This document shows positions 17,382-25,320 of a stretch of 42,448 nt of DNA, piece after piece. The stretch covers positions 1 to 42,448 of the forward strand of contig NZ_AFXQ01000024.1 of NCBI RefSeq assembly GCF_000224415.1, written 5' to 3'. The notes beneath the pieces were generated by a model. The model was given only the letters and a program-made list of their open reading frames with translations. It ran no database searches and was not told where the DNA came from. The stretch is from Citricoccus sp. CH26A (GTDB lineage Bacteria > Actinomycetota > Actinomycetes > Actinomycetales > Micrococcaceae). The number at the start of each line of letters is the position of its first letter. Position 1 is the first letter of the stretch. Both the position numbers and the translations under genes were made by a program.

Positions 17382-18482
17382 TCAGCGCCCGAACGCCTCC
17401 CGCCAGACCTGGGCGTCCTCGCTGGCGTACTTGAGCTCGTCCTCGGCCGGCATGAGCCAGACCTTGTCGGAGTCGAGGGCGGGCAGGTCGCGACCGAGGG
17501 CCTGGGGCGGGGCGATGTCCGAGCGAGCGGAGTAGTCACCCACCTGGGTGATCACCGACTGGCCGCGCTCGGAGAGCGCGTAATTGAGGAACGCCTCTGC
17601 GGCCTCGCTATTCTCGGCGTTCTCGACCTTCCCGGCGAAGAAGCTGAACAGGACGACGCCCTCCTCCGGCACGACGTAGTCGATCGGCGCCCCGTCCTCG
17701 GTGACGGCGACGTTGACGGCCGCGGTGCCCGCGGTGGCGACATCGAGCTCGTTGCGCGCCAGGGCCTCTTGGCGCTGGCCACCGCTGTCATAGACCGACG
17801 GGTTCAGCTCAGCGAGCTTGGTCCAGAACTCGGGGTCGACCTCCTCCTGGATGAAACGGTTCAGGGCGATGGAAGATCCACCGGCGGTTCCCTGCGTGAT
17901 CCCGATCCTGCCCTTGTACTCTTCGTCGAGCAGATCGGCCCAGGCCTGAGGGGCCTCCTCGGGCGTGATGCTCTGGGTGTTGTAGGCGAAGGTCACCGGG
18001 ACGTTGGCCAGTGTCACGAAGGCACCGGCGTTGTGCTGCAGCTCCGGCATCCCCTCGATCGCCGTGGGGACGAAGGGCTCCCAGACGCCAGCCTCGTCGA
18101 ACTCGTTGGCCACCTTGTAGTCCGAGGTGATGATCACGTCCGCGCCCAGCTGTCCGGCACCATCCTCGGAGAGGATGCGTTCGGAGAGTTTGTTGGTCAC
18201 GTCCCGGACGTACTCGACCTTGATGCCCGTGTCCTCTGTGAAGGCGTGATTGAGGACCTCCTGGTTCGCCTCCTGATAACCGGTGTAGATGGTGAGGGTC
18301 TGGTCTTTGGCCGCTTCGTAGGCCTTTTGATCGAGGATCTGCTGACCGTTGATGACCAGTCCGTCATCGGTGTTCACCTCGGCTTCGCTGGTCACCACGC
18401 TGGTCGAGGTGCCCCCAGAGCAGGCGGTAATTGTCAGCATGAGCGCCGCGAGGGATGCGATGCCGCCAGTGCGCAGTTTCAT
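17382..18482 (-). CDS. ABC transporter substrate-binding lipoprotein (ferric-iron/aminoethylphosphonate type)
   Basis: This protein has 366 residues. A signal peptide (MKLRTGGIASLAALMLTITAC) ends in a lipobox whose Cys21 would be lipidated, so it is anchored outside the membrane. The mature part is a type II periplasmic-binding fold: LTIYTGYQEANQEVLNHAFTEDTGIKVEYVR near residue 68, GADVIITSDY near 114, and YKGRIGITQGTAGGSSIAL near 195. This layout matches extracellular solute-binding proteins of the Fe(III)/AfuA and 2-aminoethylphosphonate class. It is followed by no further ABC gene and preceded by its permease. The real ligand could be iron or an organic anion fed into this pathway; the sequence alone does not decide. 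Confidence 0.88.
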   Translation of the reverse strand: MKLRTGGIASLAALMLTITACSGGTSTSVVTSEAEVNTDDGLVINGQQILDQKAYEAAKDQTLTIYTGYQEANQEVLNHAFTEDTGIKVEYVRDVTNKLSERILSEDGAGQLGADVIITSDYKVANEFDEAGVWEPFVPTAIEGMPELQHNAGAFVTLANVPVTFAYNTQSITPEEAPQAWADLLDEEYKGRIGITQGTAGGSSIALNRFIQEEVDPEFWTKLAELNPSVYDSGGQRQEALARNELDVATAGTAAVNVAVTEDGAPIDYVVPEEGVVLFSFFAGKVENAENSEAAEAFLNYALSERGQSVITQVGDYSARSDIAPPQALGRDLPALDSDKVWLMPAEDELKYASEDAQVWREAFGR

Positions 18483-18552
18483 GATGATGCCTTTCGTTGA
18501 GTCGAGGCCGAGGACGGGGGTGTCCGACGGCAGGGGTCAGCGGACGGCGGGG

Positions 18553-20376
18553 TCAACGGACAGCGTCCTTGAACTTCCGCTCGCGCATGCCGATCACTTG
18601 GGTCGCGATCGCCACGACCGCGATGAGCAGGACGAACACGAGGCTGAGGGCTGCGGAGTAGCTGATGCTGCCGTTCTCGAAGCTGTGGAACACAAGGATC
18701 GAGAGCACTCGGGTGTCAGAGGTGTAGAGGAAGAGGATGGCGCTCATCTCCCGCAGGCCGAGCATGAGCAGCAGCAGCAGGGTCGAGACCAGGCCCGTGC
18801 GCATCAGCGGGATGGTGACGTCACGCACCGCCCGTAGACGGTTGGCGCCCAGCATCACGGCGCTGTGCTCCAAGTCGCCGTCCATCTGCAGCATCGAGGA
18901 GGAGATGCTCCGGTAGCCCTGCGGCATGTTCACCGCCACCGTGGCGATGACCAGCAGCAGCAGGGTCCCGAAGACCGGGAGGGGCAGCGTGAGCCAGGCC
19001 CACAGGATGCCCATGCCCAGCACGACCTGCGGGATGGCGAGCGGCAGCATGGAGACCTGCTCCAGCAACTGACCGGCGCGCGAGGTGGTCCGGTAGCGGA
19101 CGTATGAGGCCATGAAGGCGATCAGCGTGCCGGCCGCTGCGGCCAGCAGAGCCATGAGGATCGAGTTCCAGGTGGACGTCTGGAAATCCGCCTGGCCCAT
19201 CGACTCGAGCAGACGGTCGGCCGAGAACCCCGCGAACAGGTCGGAGAAGCGGTTGATGTAGACCTTGTCCCCCATTGCTGTGAACACGAGCGCCGCCACG
19301 GGCAGCAGCACGGACAGGGCGAAGTAGGCCAGCGCGAATCCAGTGGCCACCCAGCGCATCCAGCGCAACGGGATGGTCCGCGGGCGGTTGCCCTTGCCGG
19401 TGAGGGTGGTGAACCGCTTACGGTTGACCACCCTCTGCTGCAACCAGGTCACGACCACGACTGCCACGGTGAGGGCGATGGCGATGCCGGCCGCGGCGTT
19501 GGGCCGGGAGTCTCCGGCCATCAGCCGGTAGATGTACGTCGGCAGGGTCTCGATGCCGGCCGGGTTGCCCAGGATGGCGTTGACCGGGAAGTTCTCCATG
19601 GCCAGGGTGAAGCACAGGATCGCCGCCCCGGCCAGCGCCGGGACCGACAGCGGCAGAGTCACGGTCCGGAACAGCCGGCCCAGGCTGGCGCCGTGGACGG
19701 AGGCGGCCTCCTCCAGGTCGGCGTTCATCATGGAGAACGAGCTGTAGGTGAGCATGAACGCGTAGGGCGCGTAGTACAGCCCCAGCACGAAGATGATGCC
19801 ACCGTAGGAATAGATGTTCAGCGCACTGCCGATCCCGATGGCCTCGAGGAAGAGGTTGAGGTGCCCGGCTGTGGGGCTGGCCAGGATGGACCAGGCCAGG
19901 GCGCCTACGAGTGCCGGCAGGAACATCGGGGCCATGCCGGTGATATAGATGAAGCGCTTCCAGGGCGCGTCGGTACGGGCCGCGATGAAGGCGAGCAGGG
20001 CCCCGACGACCAGCGAGAGCACACCGGCTCCGACACCGATGACCAAAGAGTTGATGATGCTCTGGCGGCCCTCCGGGGTCGCGAGAATGCCGAAGTTGGC
20101 CCAGGTGAACTCACCGATCTGGGCATTGCCCGGGCGCGGCACGGCGGTGGACACGGCGGCGATGATGATGAAGATGACCGGCAGGATGACCAGGAAGAAC
20201 AGCAGGACGGCCAGGATCCCACTGGGCACCTCCCTGCGAAGTGCTGTCAGGGTCAGGCGGCCGGTCCGGCGGCGCGGGGGTCCGGGGCTCACCTCACGGT
20301 TGATCGCGGCGACGGCGCGCGTCGAGGGTTCCTCGGTGGTTGGTTTGGCCTCAGCGGACGGGAGGGTGAAGGTCAT
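18553..20376 (-). CDS. ABC transporter permease, fused two-domain (FbpB/ThiP type)
   Basis: This protein has 607 residues and starts at 20376 inside an ATGA overlap with the ATPase gene. Two homologous permease domains are joined in one chain with about 12 membrane segments. Each has the EAA cytoplasmic loop that contacts the ATPase: EEAASVHGASLGRLFRTVTLPL near residue 213, and EHSAVMLGANRLRAVRDVTIPL near 510. Fusion of both halves is characteristic of the ferric-iron, thiamine and aminoethylphosphonate importers. The first 45 residues are a soluble polar lead. It functions with the ATPase and lipoprotein on either side. Confidence 0.92.
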   Translation of the reverse strand: MTFTLPSAEAKPTTEEPSTRAVAAINREVSPGPPRRRTGRLTLTALRREVPSGILAVLLFFLVILPVIFIIIAAVSTAVPRPGNAQIGEFTWANFGILATPEGRQSIINSLVIGVGAGVLSLVVGALLAFIAARTDAPWKRFIYITGMAPMFLPALVGALAWSILASPTAGHLNLFLEAIGIGSALNIYSYGGIIFVLGLYYAPYAFMLTYSSFSMMNADLEEAASVHGASLGRLFRTVTLPLSVPALAGAAILCFTLAMENFPVNAILGNPAGIETLPTYIYRLMAGDSRPNAAAGIAIALTVAVVVVTWLQQRVVNRKRFTTLTGKGNRPRTIPLRWMRWVATGFALAYFALSVLLPVAALVFTAMGDKVYINRFSDLFAGFSADRLLESMGQADFQTSTWNSILMALLAAAAGTLIAFMASYVRYRTTSRAGQLLEQVSMLPLAIPQVVLGMGILWAWLTLPLPVFGTLLLLVIATVAVNMPQGYRSISSSMLQMDGDLEHSAVMLGANRLRAVRDVTIPLMRTGLVSTLLLLLMLGLREMSAILFLYTSDTRVLSILVFHSFENGSISYSAALSLVFVLLIAVVAIATQVIGMRERKFKDAVR

Positions 20377-21488
20377 GCCGCCACCCCCGCACGCTCCTGG
20401 ATCAGCGGTGCGTCCTGCGGGAGGATCTGCACGGCACCGGCGTCCATGGTCACCCAGACGCTGTCCCCGGGCTGGAAACGTTCCGCGGCGCTGAGCGGCG
20501 CCAGGATGTCGAGGTCCGGCATACCGGACGCCACTTCGACGGCGTAGCGGATGGTGCTGCCTTGAAAGCTGCTCACGCGGACGGTCCCGCGCCAGCTGTT
20601 GGCACCGGGGGCGCCGGTACTGGAGAGGCGGATGTCCTCACTGCGGAAGCAGGCGTGCAGCTCCCCGGCGCCCACGGGCTCGAGTCCGGCACTCGCCAAC
20701 GTGAGGTCCGTGTCGGTGACGGTGTACGTCCCAGAGGCCCCGGCGGTCACCGGGTGCACATTCGAGACTCCGAGGAAGTGGGCGATCTGGGCACTGGCCG
20801 GCTCGAGGTACATCGCCGAGGGCGAATTCATCTGGACGATGACGCCGTTCTGCATGAGGGCGATGCGGTCGGCCAGTGCGAAGGCCTCCTGCTGGTCGTG
20901 CGTGACGTAGACCGTGGTCAAACCCAACTGCAACTGGATCTCGCGCAGCTCGATGCGCAGGCGGTCGCGTAGCCGGGCGTCGAGATTGGACAGCGGCTCG
21001 TCCAACAGCAGCACGTCCGGGCGCATCACCAGGCTGCGGGCCAAGGCCACGCGCTGCATCTGGCCACCGGAAAGCAGGCTGGCGCCGCGACTGGCGAAGT
21101 CCTCCAGGCCGACGAGCTCGAGCGCCTCGTGGACACGGTTCGCGGTCTCGGCCTTGCCGAGCCCCTGAACCTTGAGAGAGTAGGCCACGTTCTCGAACAC
21201 GGTCATGTGCGGCCACACCGCGTAGGACTGGAACACCATACCGACGTTGCGCCGGTGGGGTGGGATGTTGATTCCGGCCTCGGCGTCGAACACCACGGTG
21301 TCGCCGATGGTGATCCGGCCGGCGGTCGGCTCCTCGAGTCCGGCGATACAGCGCATCGTACTGGTCTTGCCACAGCCCGACTTGCCGAGGAGAACAACAG
21401 ACTCGTGGTCCCCGATTTCGAGGTTCATGTTGTCGATCGCGGTGAACTTGCCGTACCGCAGCTGGAGGTTCTCGATGGTGATCTTCAT
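20373..21488 (-). CDS. ABC transporter ATP-binding protein (FbpC/PotA type)
   Basis: This protein has 371 residues. It shows Walker A GKSGCGKTSTMR near residue 35, the Q-loop in VFQSYAVWPHM, the ABC signature LSGGQMQRVALARSL near 140, Walker B VLLLDEPLSNLDARL near 160, and the switch His in YVTHDQQEA. A TOBE-type C-terminal domain covers about residues 240-371. It energises the importer formed with the fused permease and lipoprotein. It starts 10 nt after the benzoylformate decarboxylase gene, so the importer is probably co-expressed with that enzyme. Confidence 0.94.
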   Translation of the reverse strand: MKITIENLQLRYGKFTAIDNMNLEIGDHESVVLLGKSGCGKTSTMRCIAGLEEPTAGRITIGDTVVFDAEAGINIPPHRRNVGMVFQSYAVWPHMTVFENVAYSLKVQGLGKAETANRVHEALELVGLEDFASRGASLLSGGQMQRVALARSLVMRPDVLLLDEPLSNLDARLRDRLRIELREIQLQLGLTTVYVTHDQQEAFALADRIALMQNGVIVQMNSPSAMYLEPASAQIAHFLGVSNVHPVTAGASGTYTVTDTDLTLASAGLEPVGAGELHACFRSEDIRLSSTGAPGANSWRGTVRVSSFQGSTIRYAVEVASGMPDLDILAPLSAAERFQPGDSVWVTMDAGAVQILPQDAPLIQERAGVAA

Positions 21489-21498
21489 GGTTCCTGCC

Positions 21499-23076
21499 TC
21501 AGTCGAAATAGGTGAGCGCCTCGATCAGCACCGGTTCCTGGGCCGCGAAGGCCCGGGTCAGTGCATCTCGAAGCTCGGCCTCGGTGGCCACGGACTCGGC
21601 TCGCACGCCATAACCCTGGGCGATCGACACGAAGTCGATGCCGAGGAGGTCGAAGGACGGGGTGCCCGGGGTGTCGAGGCGCCGGCCGAAGTTGACGAGT
21701 GCCCCGTAGGTCTCGTTCCGAAGGATGACGAAGACGACCGGCACGCGGTGCCGCGCCGCCGACCACAGCCCGGTGATGCCGAAGTTCGCCGATCCGTCGC
21801 CGATCTCGGCGACCACGCGGCGATCCGGCCGCGCCAGCTGGATGCCGACCGCGGCGGGTAGGCCGAAGCCCAGTCCGCCAGCGGCCGCGGAATAGAAGGA
21901 GCCCTGCTCTCGCATGCGGATCTGCGACCAGAACGAGGCAGCCGTGGAGGTCGACTCGACGACGTGGATGGCGTCGTCGGGCCCGGTCTCCTGGATCGAC
22001 CGGAACACCGTGTCCGGGTGCATCCGGTGGGGACGGTCGGTCCCCGCTTCGTGCGGGGATCGCGGCCGGGGCCGGACTTCGCGGACGGCCACGGCCTCGG
22101 CAAGCTGTGCGAGGGTGTCGCTCACTGGAGCCAGGTAACCCTCTCCAAAGGGGGCCCGGGCGAGCTCGTCCGGATCCTGGGAAACGTGGAGGAGCCGGGT
22201 GGTGCCACCGAGGTAGCGGCCCGGCTTGTCGTGGTGGTACCGGAAGACCGGTGCCCCCACTACCAGGACGAGATCGTGGACCGACAGCAGCTGCGAGATA
22301 TCCGCGACGTTGGCCGGCAGCACCCCTGCAAAATTCGCGTGGTCCGTGGGGAAGGGGCAACGCGCCGGTGAGGGCGCGATCCAGACCGGGGCACCGAGCC
22401 GTTCCGCGAGTCGCACGGCGTCGTCGTTGGCGTGGGTGGCGTCCACCTCGGGGCCGAGGACGAGGGCTGGTGAGAACGAGCCCTCGATCGCCTCGAGCAG
22501 CTCGGAGAGTCGGCCCGGGGCCAGTGCGTAGGCGTCCTGGACGTCACGGGCGACGGTCAGCGGGGTGTTGTCATCAGCAGGGTGGTCCCAGTCGTCGTGG
22601 GGCACCGAGACGTGTGCAGGCCCCTTGGGATGCATGCCGGCAGTGTGGATGGCCTGTGCGAGTGAACGGACCACGTCGTTGGCGGAGAGCGGTTCGGCGC
22701 TGTACTTCGTCAACGGCCGGGGCAACTGGGTCGCCTCGGCACTGGCGACCATGATCTCCTGCCCCACCATGTCTCGGACCTGCTGGCCCGAGAGGACGAC
22801 GACAGGTGACTTGGAGTGGACCGTGTTCGCCAGTACTCCCATCGAGGTCCCGGTGCCGGCGGCGGAGTGGAGGCTGACCAGAGGCACCCGGCCGGAGGCC
22901 TGCGCGTAGCCGTCGGCCATGGCCATCACGGCTCCCTCGTGCAGGCCCAGGATGTACTCGAAGTCGTGGGGGAAGTCCTTGAGGAACTGGAGTTCGTTCG
23001 ACCCTGGGTTGCCGAAGACCGTGGTCATCTCGTGCCGACGCAACAGGTCGTACGTGGCTTCTCGGATGGTTGCCAT
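21499..23076 (-). CDS. mdlC: Benzoylformate decarboxylase (thiamine diphosphate enzyme)
   Basis: This protein has 525 residues, with AAGGAA before the ATG at 23076. It aligns almost without gaps to Pseudomonas putida benzoylformate decarboxylase as I recall it. The family's functional residues fall at the same numbers: Ser26 in FGNPGSNE, Glu47 that activates thiamine diphosphate, His70 in SLHSAAGTG, and His281 in VFRYHH. The cofactor motif GDGSANFGITGLWSAA lies near residue 430. The enzyme converts benzoylformate (phenylglyoxylate) to benzaldehyde and CO2 in the cytoplasm. Neither mandelate racemase nor mandelate dehydrogenase is in the window, so the arylglyoxylate probably comes from another route. 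The aldehyde dehydrogenase at 8479-9963 would take the product further. Confidence 0.92.
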   Translation of the reverse strand: MATIREATYDLLRRHEMTTVFGNPGSNELQFLKDFPHDFEYILGLHEGAVMAMADGYAQASGRVPLVSLHSAAGTGTSMGVLANTVHSKSPVVVLSGQQVRDMVGQEIMVASAEATQLPRPLTKYSAEPLSANDVVRSLAQAIHTAGMHPKGPAHVSVPHDDWDHPADDNTPLTVARDVQDAYALAPGRLSELLEAIEGSFSPALVLGPEVDATHANDDAVRLAERLGAPVWIAPSPARCPFPTDHANFAGVLPANVADISQLLSVHDLVLVVGAPVFRYHHDKPGRYLGGTTRLLHVSQDPDELARAPFGEGYLAPVSDTLAQLAEAVAVREVRPRPRSPHEAGTDRPHRMHPDTVFRSIQETGPDDAIHVVESTSTAASFWSQIRMREQGSFYSAAAGGLGFGLPAAVGIQLARPDRRVVAEIGDGSANFGITGLWSAARHRVPVVFVILRNETYGALVNFGRRLDTPGTPSFDLLGIDFVSIAQGYGVRAESVATEAELRDALTRAFAAQEPVLIEALTYFD

Positions 23077-23089
23077 GGATTTCCTTCGT

Positions 23090-23118
23090 CCAGAAATGAT
23101 TTGTGTCTGGCATCACAC
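23090..23118. promoter_or_regulatory. Candidate LysR operator between the decarboxylase and LysR genes
   Basis: CCAGA (23090-23094) and TCTGG (23106-23110) are perfect inverted arms 11 bp apart. They overlap a second inverted pair, GTGT (23103-23106) and ACAC (23115-23118). They lie just upstream of the decarboxylase ribosome binding site, in the 112-nt divergent region where LysR proteins normally bind. Confidence 0.45.
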
Positions 23119-23188
23119 TAGACAGCTGCCCCCTAAAGGAAAACAACGAATGATTGATGGCTGCATAGAGGGCGTCTATGTTGGGGTC

Positions 23189-24178
23189 ATGTCCGGATAC
23201 GACTTGGGGATGCTGCGGGTGTTCGTGCTGGTGTATGAGACCGGCAGCGTCACCGCCGCCTCCCAGCGGCTCTACCTGAGCCAACCTTCAGTCAGTTACA
23301 CCCTGCGCAAGCTGCGTACCCACTTCGGGGACCAGCTCTTCCAACGGCGCGGCCACCGCCTCGAGCCCACCCCGGTTGCCGAGGAGCTCTACCCCAAGCT
23401 GCGGCGACTCCTGGAGTCGCTGGATGATGTCATGGCCGGTGACGCAGGCTTCCACCCTCCGTCCTCCACACGCCGGTTCCGGCTCTTGATGACGGACGTG
23501 GGCGTGGGCGGACTACTGCCCCCCATCTTGCACAGCGTCCGGAACCAGGCCCCTGGTGTGACACTTGAAGTGGAGACGCTGAACCTCCGCACGGCCGTGC
23601 AGGGCCTGCGCACCGGTGTCGCCGACGCGGCCATCTGCACCACGCGGCTCGAGGGTAGTGACATCCGCCGTGACCTGCTGTTCGAGCAGGCATACGTGGG
23701 CCTATGCTCAGTGGACCACCCCCGGATCGGCGAGTCCCCCACGCTCGGCGCCTACGAGGCGGAGGAGCACGTGACCGTCGCCGTCTCCACCGGCCACACC
23801 GCCTTGGATCTGCGGGTAAGCGAACTGGGCATCAACCGACGACTCGCCGTCGTGATCCCCACCTTCTCGTCGCTGCCGAACCTCCTTGAGGGGAGCGATC
23901 TACTCTCCTACGCCCCCACGGGCCTGGCCAGCCGACTGGTCAGCCGAAACGCGGTCCGCACGTTCCCCCTCCCCTTCGACGTGCCCATCACCCAGATCGC
24001 CCTGTACACCCTGAGGCGCGAATTGCCGTCGGCAGAGCTGGACTGGCTCCGGCACACGATCCAGGAAGCCGTACAGTCCGGGCGGACCGCGCCCCAGGCC
24101 GGCATCGACTCCGGCGGCCAGGACGCCACCCTGCCCCGCGCCCCGGCCCACCCTTCGCCACGCCTCCTCGACACATAG
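23189..24178 (+). CDS. LysR-family transcriptional regulator
   Basis: This protein has 329 residues from the ATG at 23189, which gives the usual short lead before the LysR helix-turn-helix (MLRVFVLVYETGSVTAASQRLYLSQPSVSYTLRKLRTHFGDQLFQR, residues 8-53). An in-frame ATG at 23150 has a better ribosome binding site (AAAGGA at 23135-23140) and would add 13 residues. The effector domain follows (LLMTDVGVGGLLPPIL near 100). The last 35 residues are polar and variable. It is divergent from the benzoylformate decarboxylase operon, so it probably activates that operon in response to a pathway acid and may repress itself. Confidence 0.9.
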   Translation: MSGYDLGMLRVFVLVYETGSVTAASQRLYLSQPSVSYTLRKLRTHFGDQLFQRRGHRLEPTPVAEELYPKLRRLLESLDDVMAGDAGFHPPSSTRRFRLLMTDVGVGGLLPPILHSVRNQAPGVTLEVETLNLRTAVQGLRTGVADAAICTTRLEGSDIRRDLLFEQAYVGLCSVDHPRIGESPTLGAYEAEEHVTVAVSTGHTALDLRVSELGINRRLAVVIPTFSSLPNLLEGSDLLSYAPTGLASRLVSRNAVRTFPLPFDVPITQIALYTLRRELPSAELDWLRHTIQEAVQSGRTAPQAGIDSGGQDATLPRAPAHPSPRLLDT

Positions 24179-24222
24179 CGGACCCCTCCCCTTCACCGTC
24201 GGCCCCTCGGAAAAGAGCACCC

Positions 24223-24284
24223 TTGACGCCAAGCCACCACATGCCCGTATTCTAGAAAGCGGAATAACAATCTGTCTTGCAGAA
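24223..24284 (+). promoter_or_regulatory. Promoter and candidate operator of the gentisate dioxygenase operon
   Basis: TTGACG (24223-24228) and TATTCT (24248-24253) form a -35/-10 pair with a rather long 19-bp spacer. Around the -10 are the palindrome TTCTAGAA (24250-24257) and the pair TATTC (24248-24252) with GAATA (24262-24266). Further down, TCTG (24271-24274) and CAGA (24280-24283) are inverted with a 5-bp gap. The arrangement repeats that of the 3-hydroxybenzoate hydroxylase promoter at 5267-5328. Confidence 0.55.
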
Positions 24285-24294
24285 CGGAGTGGCC

Positions 24295-25320
24295 ATGACT
24301 GAGACAGTCTCCCTGGATGAGGCGTTCTACGCCGAGCTCGCCGAGAACCACTATTCACCGCTATGGCAGTTGATGGGCGGGATCGGCTCTGAAGCGAAGA
24401 CCAACCTCGTCCCGCACATCTGGCGGTACGAACAGGCTCGTGAGCTGATGATGAAGGCCGGCGAGGTCGTGCCGTTGGAGGACGCCCTGCGGCGAGTACT
24501 CGGTTTCCGCAACCCCGGGTCTCGTCCGGACCAGCGCACCGGTGCGACTGACTCGCTCTGGGCCGCCCTGCAGCTGGTGATGCCCGGCGAGATCGCACCA
24601 CCGCACCGCCACACCCCCTCGGCGCTGCGTTTCATCGTGGAGGGCGACGGCGCCTACACGGTGGTGAACGGACAGCGCGTGCCCATGGAGGTGGGTGACT
24701 TCCTGCTGACCCCGGCACTCCACTGGCACGAACACGGCCATGAGGGGGATGGCCCGATGATCTGGCTCGACGGCCTCGACTCCCCGCTGGTCAGCCGCCT
24801 GAACCAGTACATCATTGACGAATCGGCCGAGGAACGGCCCGTGGACCGGCCCATGCCGGGTGCTTACGTGCAGGGCATGCTCGCCAAGACGTACGGGCAG
24901 CCGCACCCCCTGCAGCAGCCCCTGGTGTACAAGCTCGCTGACGCCTTGGAGGCCCTCGAGTACCTGCGTGACGGTGAGGGTGACCCTTACGACGACATCA
25001 TCGTCGAGTACAGGAATCCCGCCACCGGTGGACCAGTCATGACCACCATCTCTGCCTACCTGCAGCTCATTCGTCCCGGCGTGGACACACAGAGCCACCG
25101 TCACACCCACAGCACCGTTTACCACGTCGTGCGAGGCAGCGGTTACTCGATCGTGGACGGCCAGCGGATTGAGTGGACCCAAGGCGACACCCTGGCCATA
25201 CCACTGTGGTACGAGCACTCCCACCACAACCCGGCGTCCGAGGACGCCGTGCTCTTCTCCTACACCGACCGCCCGGCGATCACCGCGCTCGGCCTGTGGC
25301 GTGAGCGGGGTGAGCACTGA
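24295..25320 (+). CDS. Gentisate 1,2-dioxygenase
   Basis: This protein has 341 residues, with GGAG 6 nt before the ATG at 24295. It is a bicupin protein. The first cupin (about 90-165) has PPHRHTPSALRFIVEG with His104 and His106, and the later LHWHEHGH, of which His145 is the likely third iron ligand. The second cupin (about 255-325) also keeps an HRHTHSTVYHVVRG and WYEHSHHN set. Length and motifs fit gentisate 1,2-dioxygenase, which uses Fe(II) and O2 to open gentisate to maleylpyruvate. Its stop overlaps the next gene's start by 1 nt (TGATG), so the two are translationally coupled. Its substrate is supplied by the hydroxylase at 5371-6585. Confidence 0.93.
   Translation: MTETVSLDEAFYAELAENHYSPLWQLMGGIGSEAKTNLVPHIWRYEQARELMMKAGEVVPLEDALRRVLGFRNPGSRPDQRTGATDSLWAALQLVMPGEIAPPHRHTPSALRFIVEGDGAYTVVNGQRVPMEVGDFLLTPALHWHEHGHEGDGPMIWLDGLDSPLVSRLNQYIIDESAEERPVDRPMPGAYVQGMLAKTYGQPHPLQQPLVYKLADALEALEYLRDGEGDPYDDIIVEYRNPATGGPVMTTISAYLQLIRPGVDTQSHRHTHSTVYHVVRGSGYSIVDGQRIEWTQGDTLAIPLWYEHSHHNPASEDAVLFSYTDRPAITALGLWRERGEH

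Noticed and set aside
21499-23076. A classical mandelate pathway cluster
   Set aside because: Benzoylformate decarboxylase and an aldehyde dehydrogenase are present, but mandelate racemase, mandelate dehydrogenase and benzoate oxygenase are absent, while CoA-thioester enzymes fill the operon.
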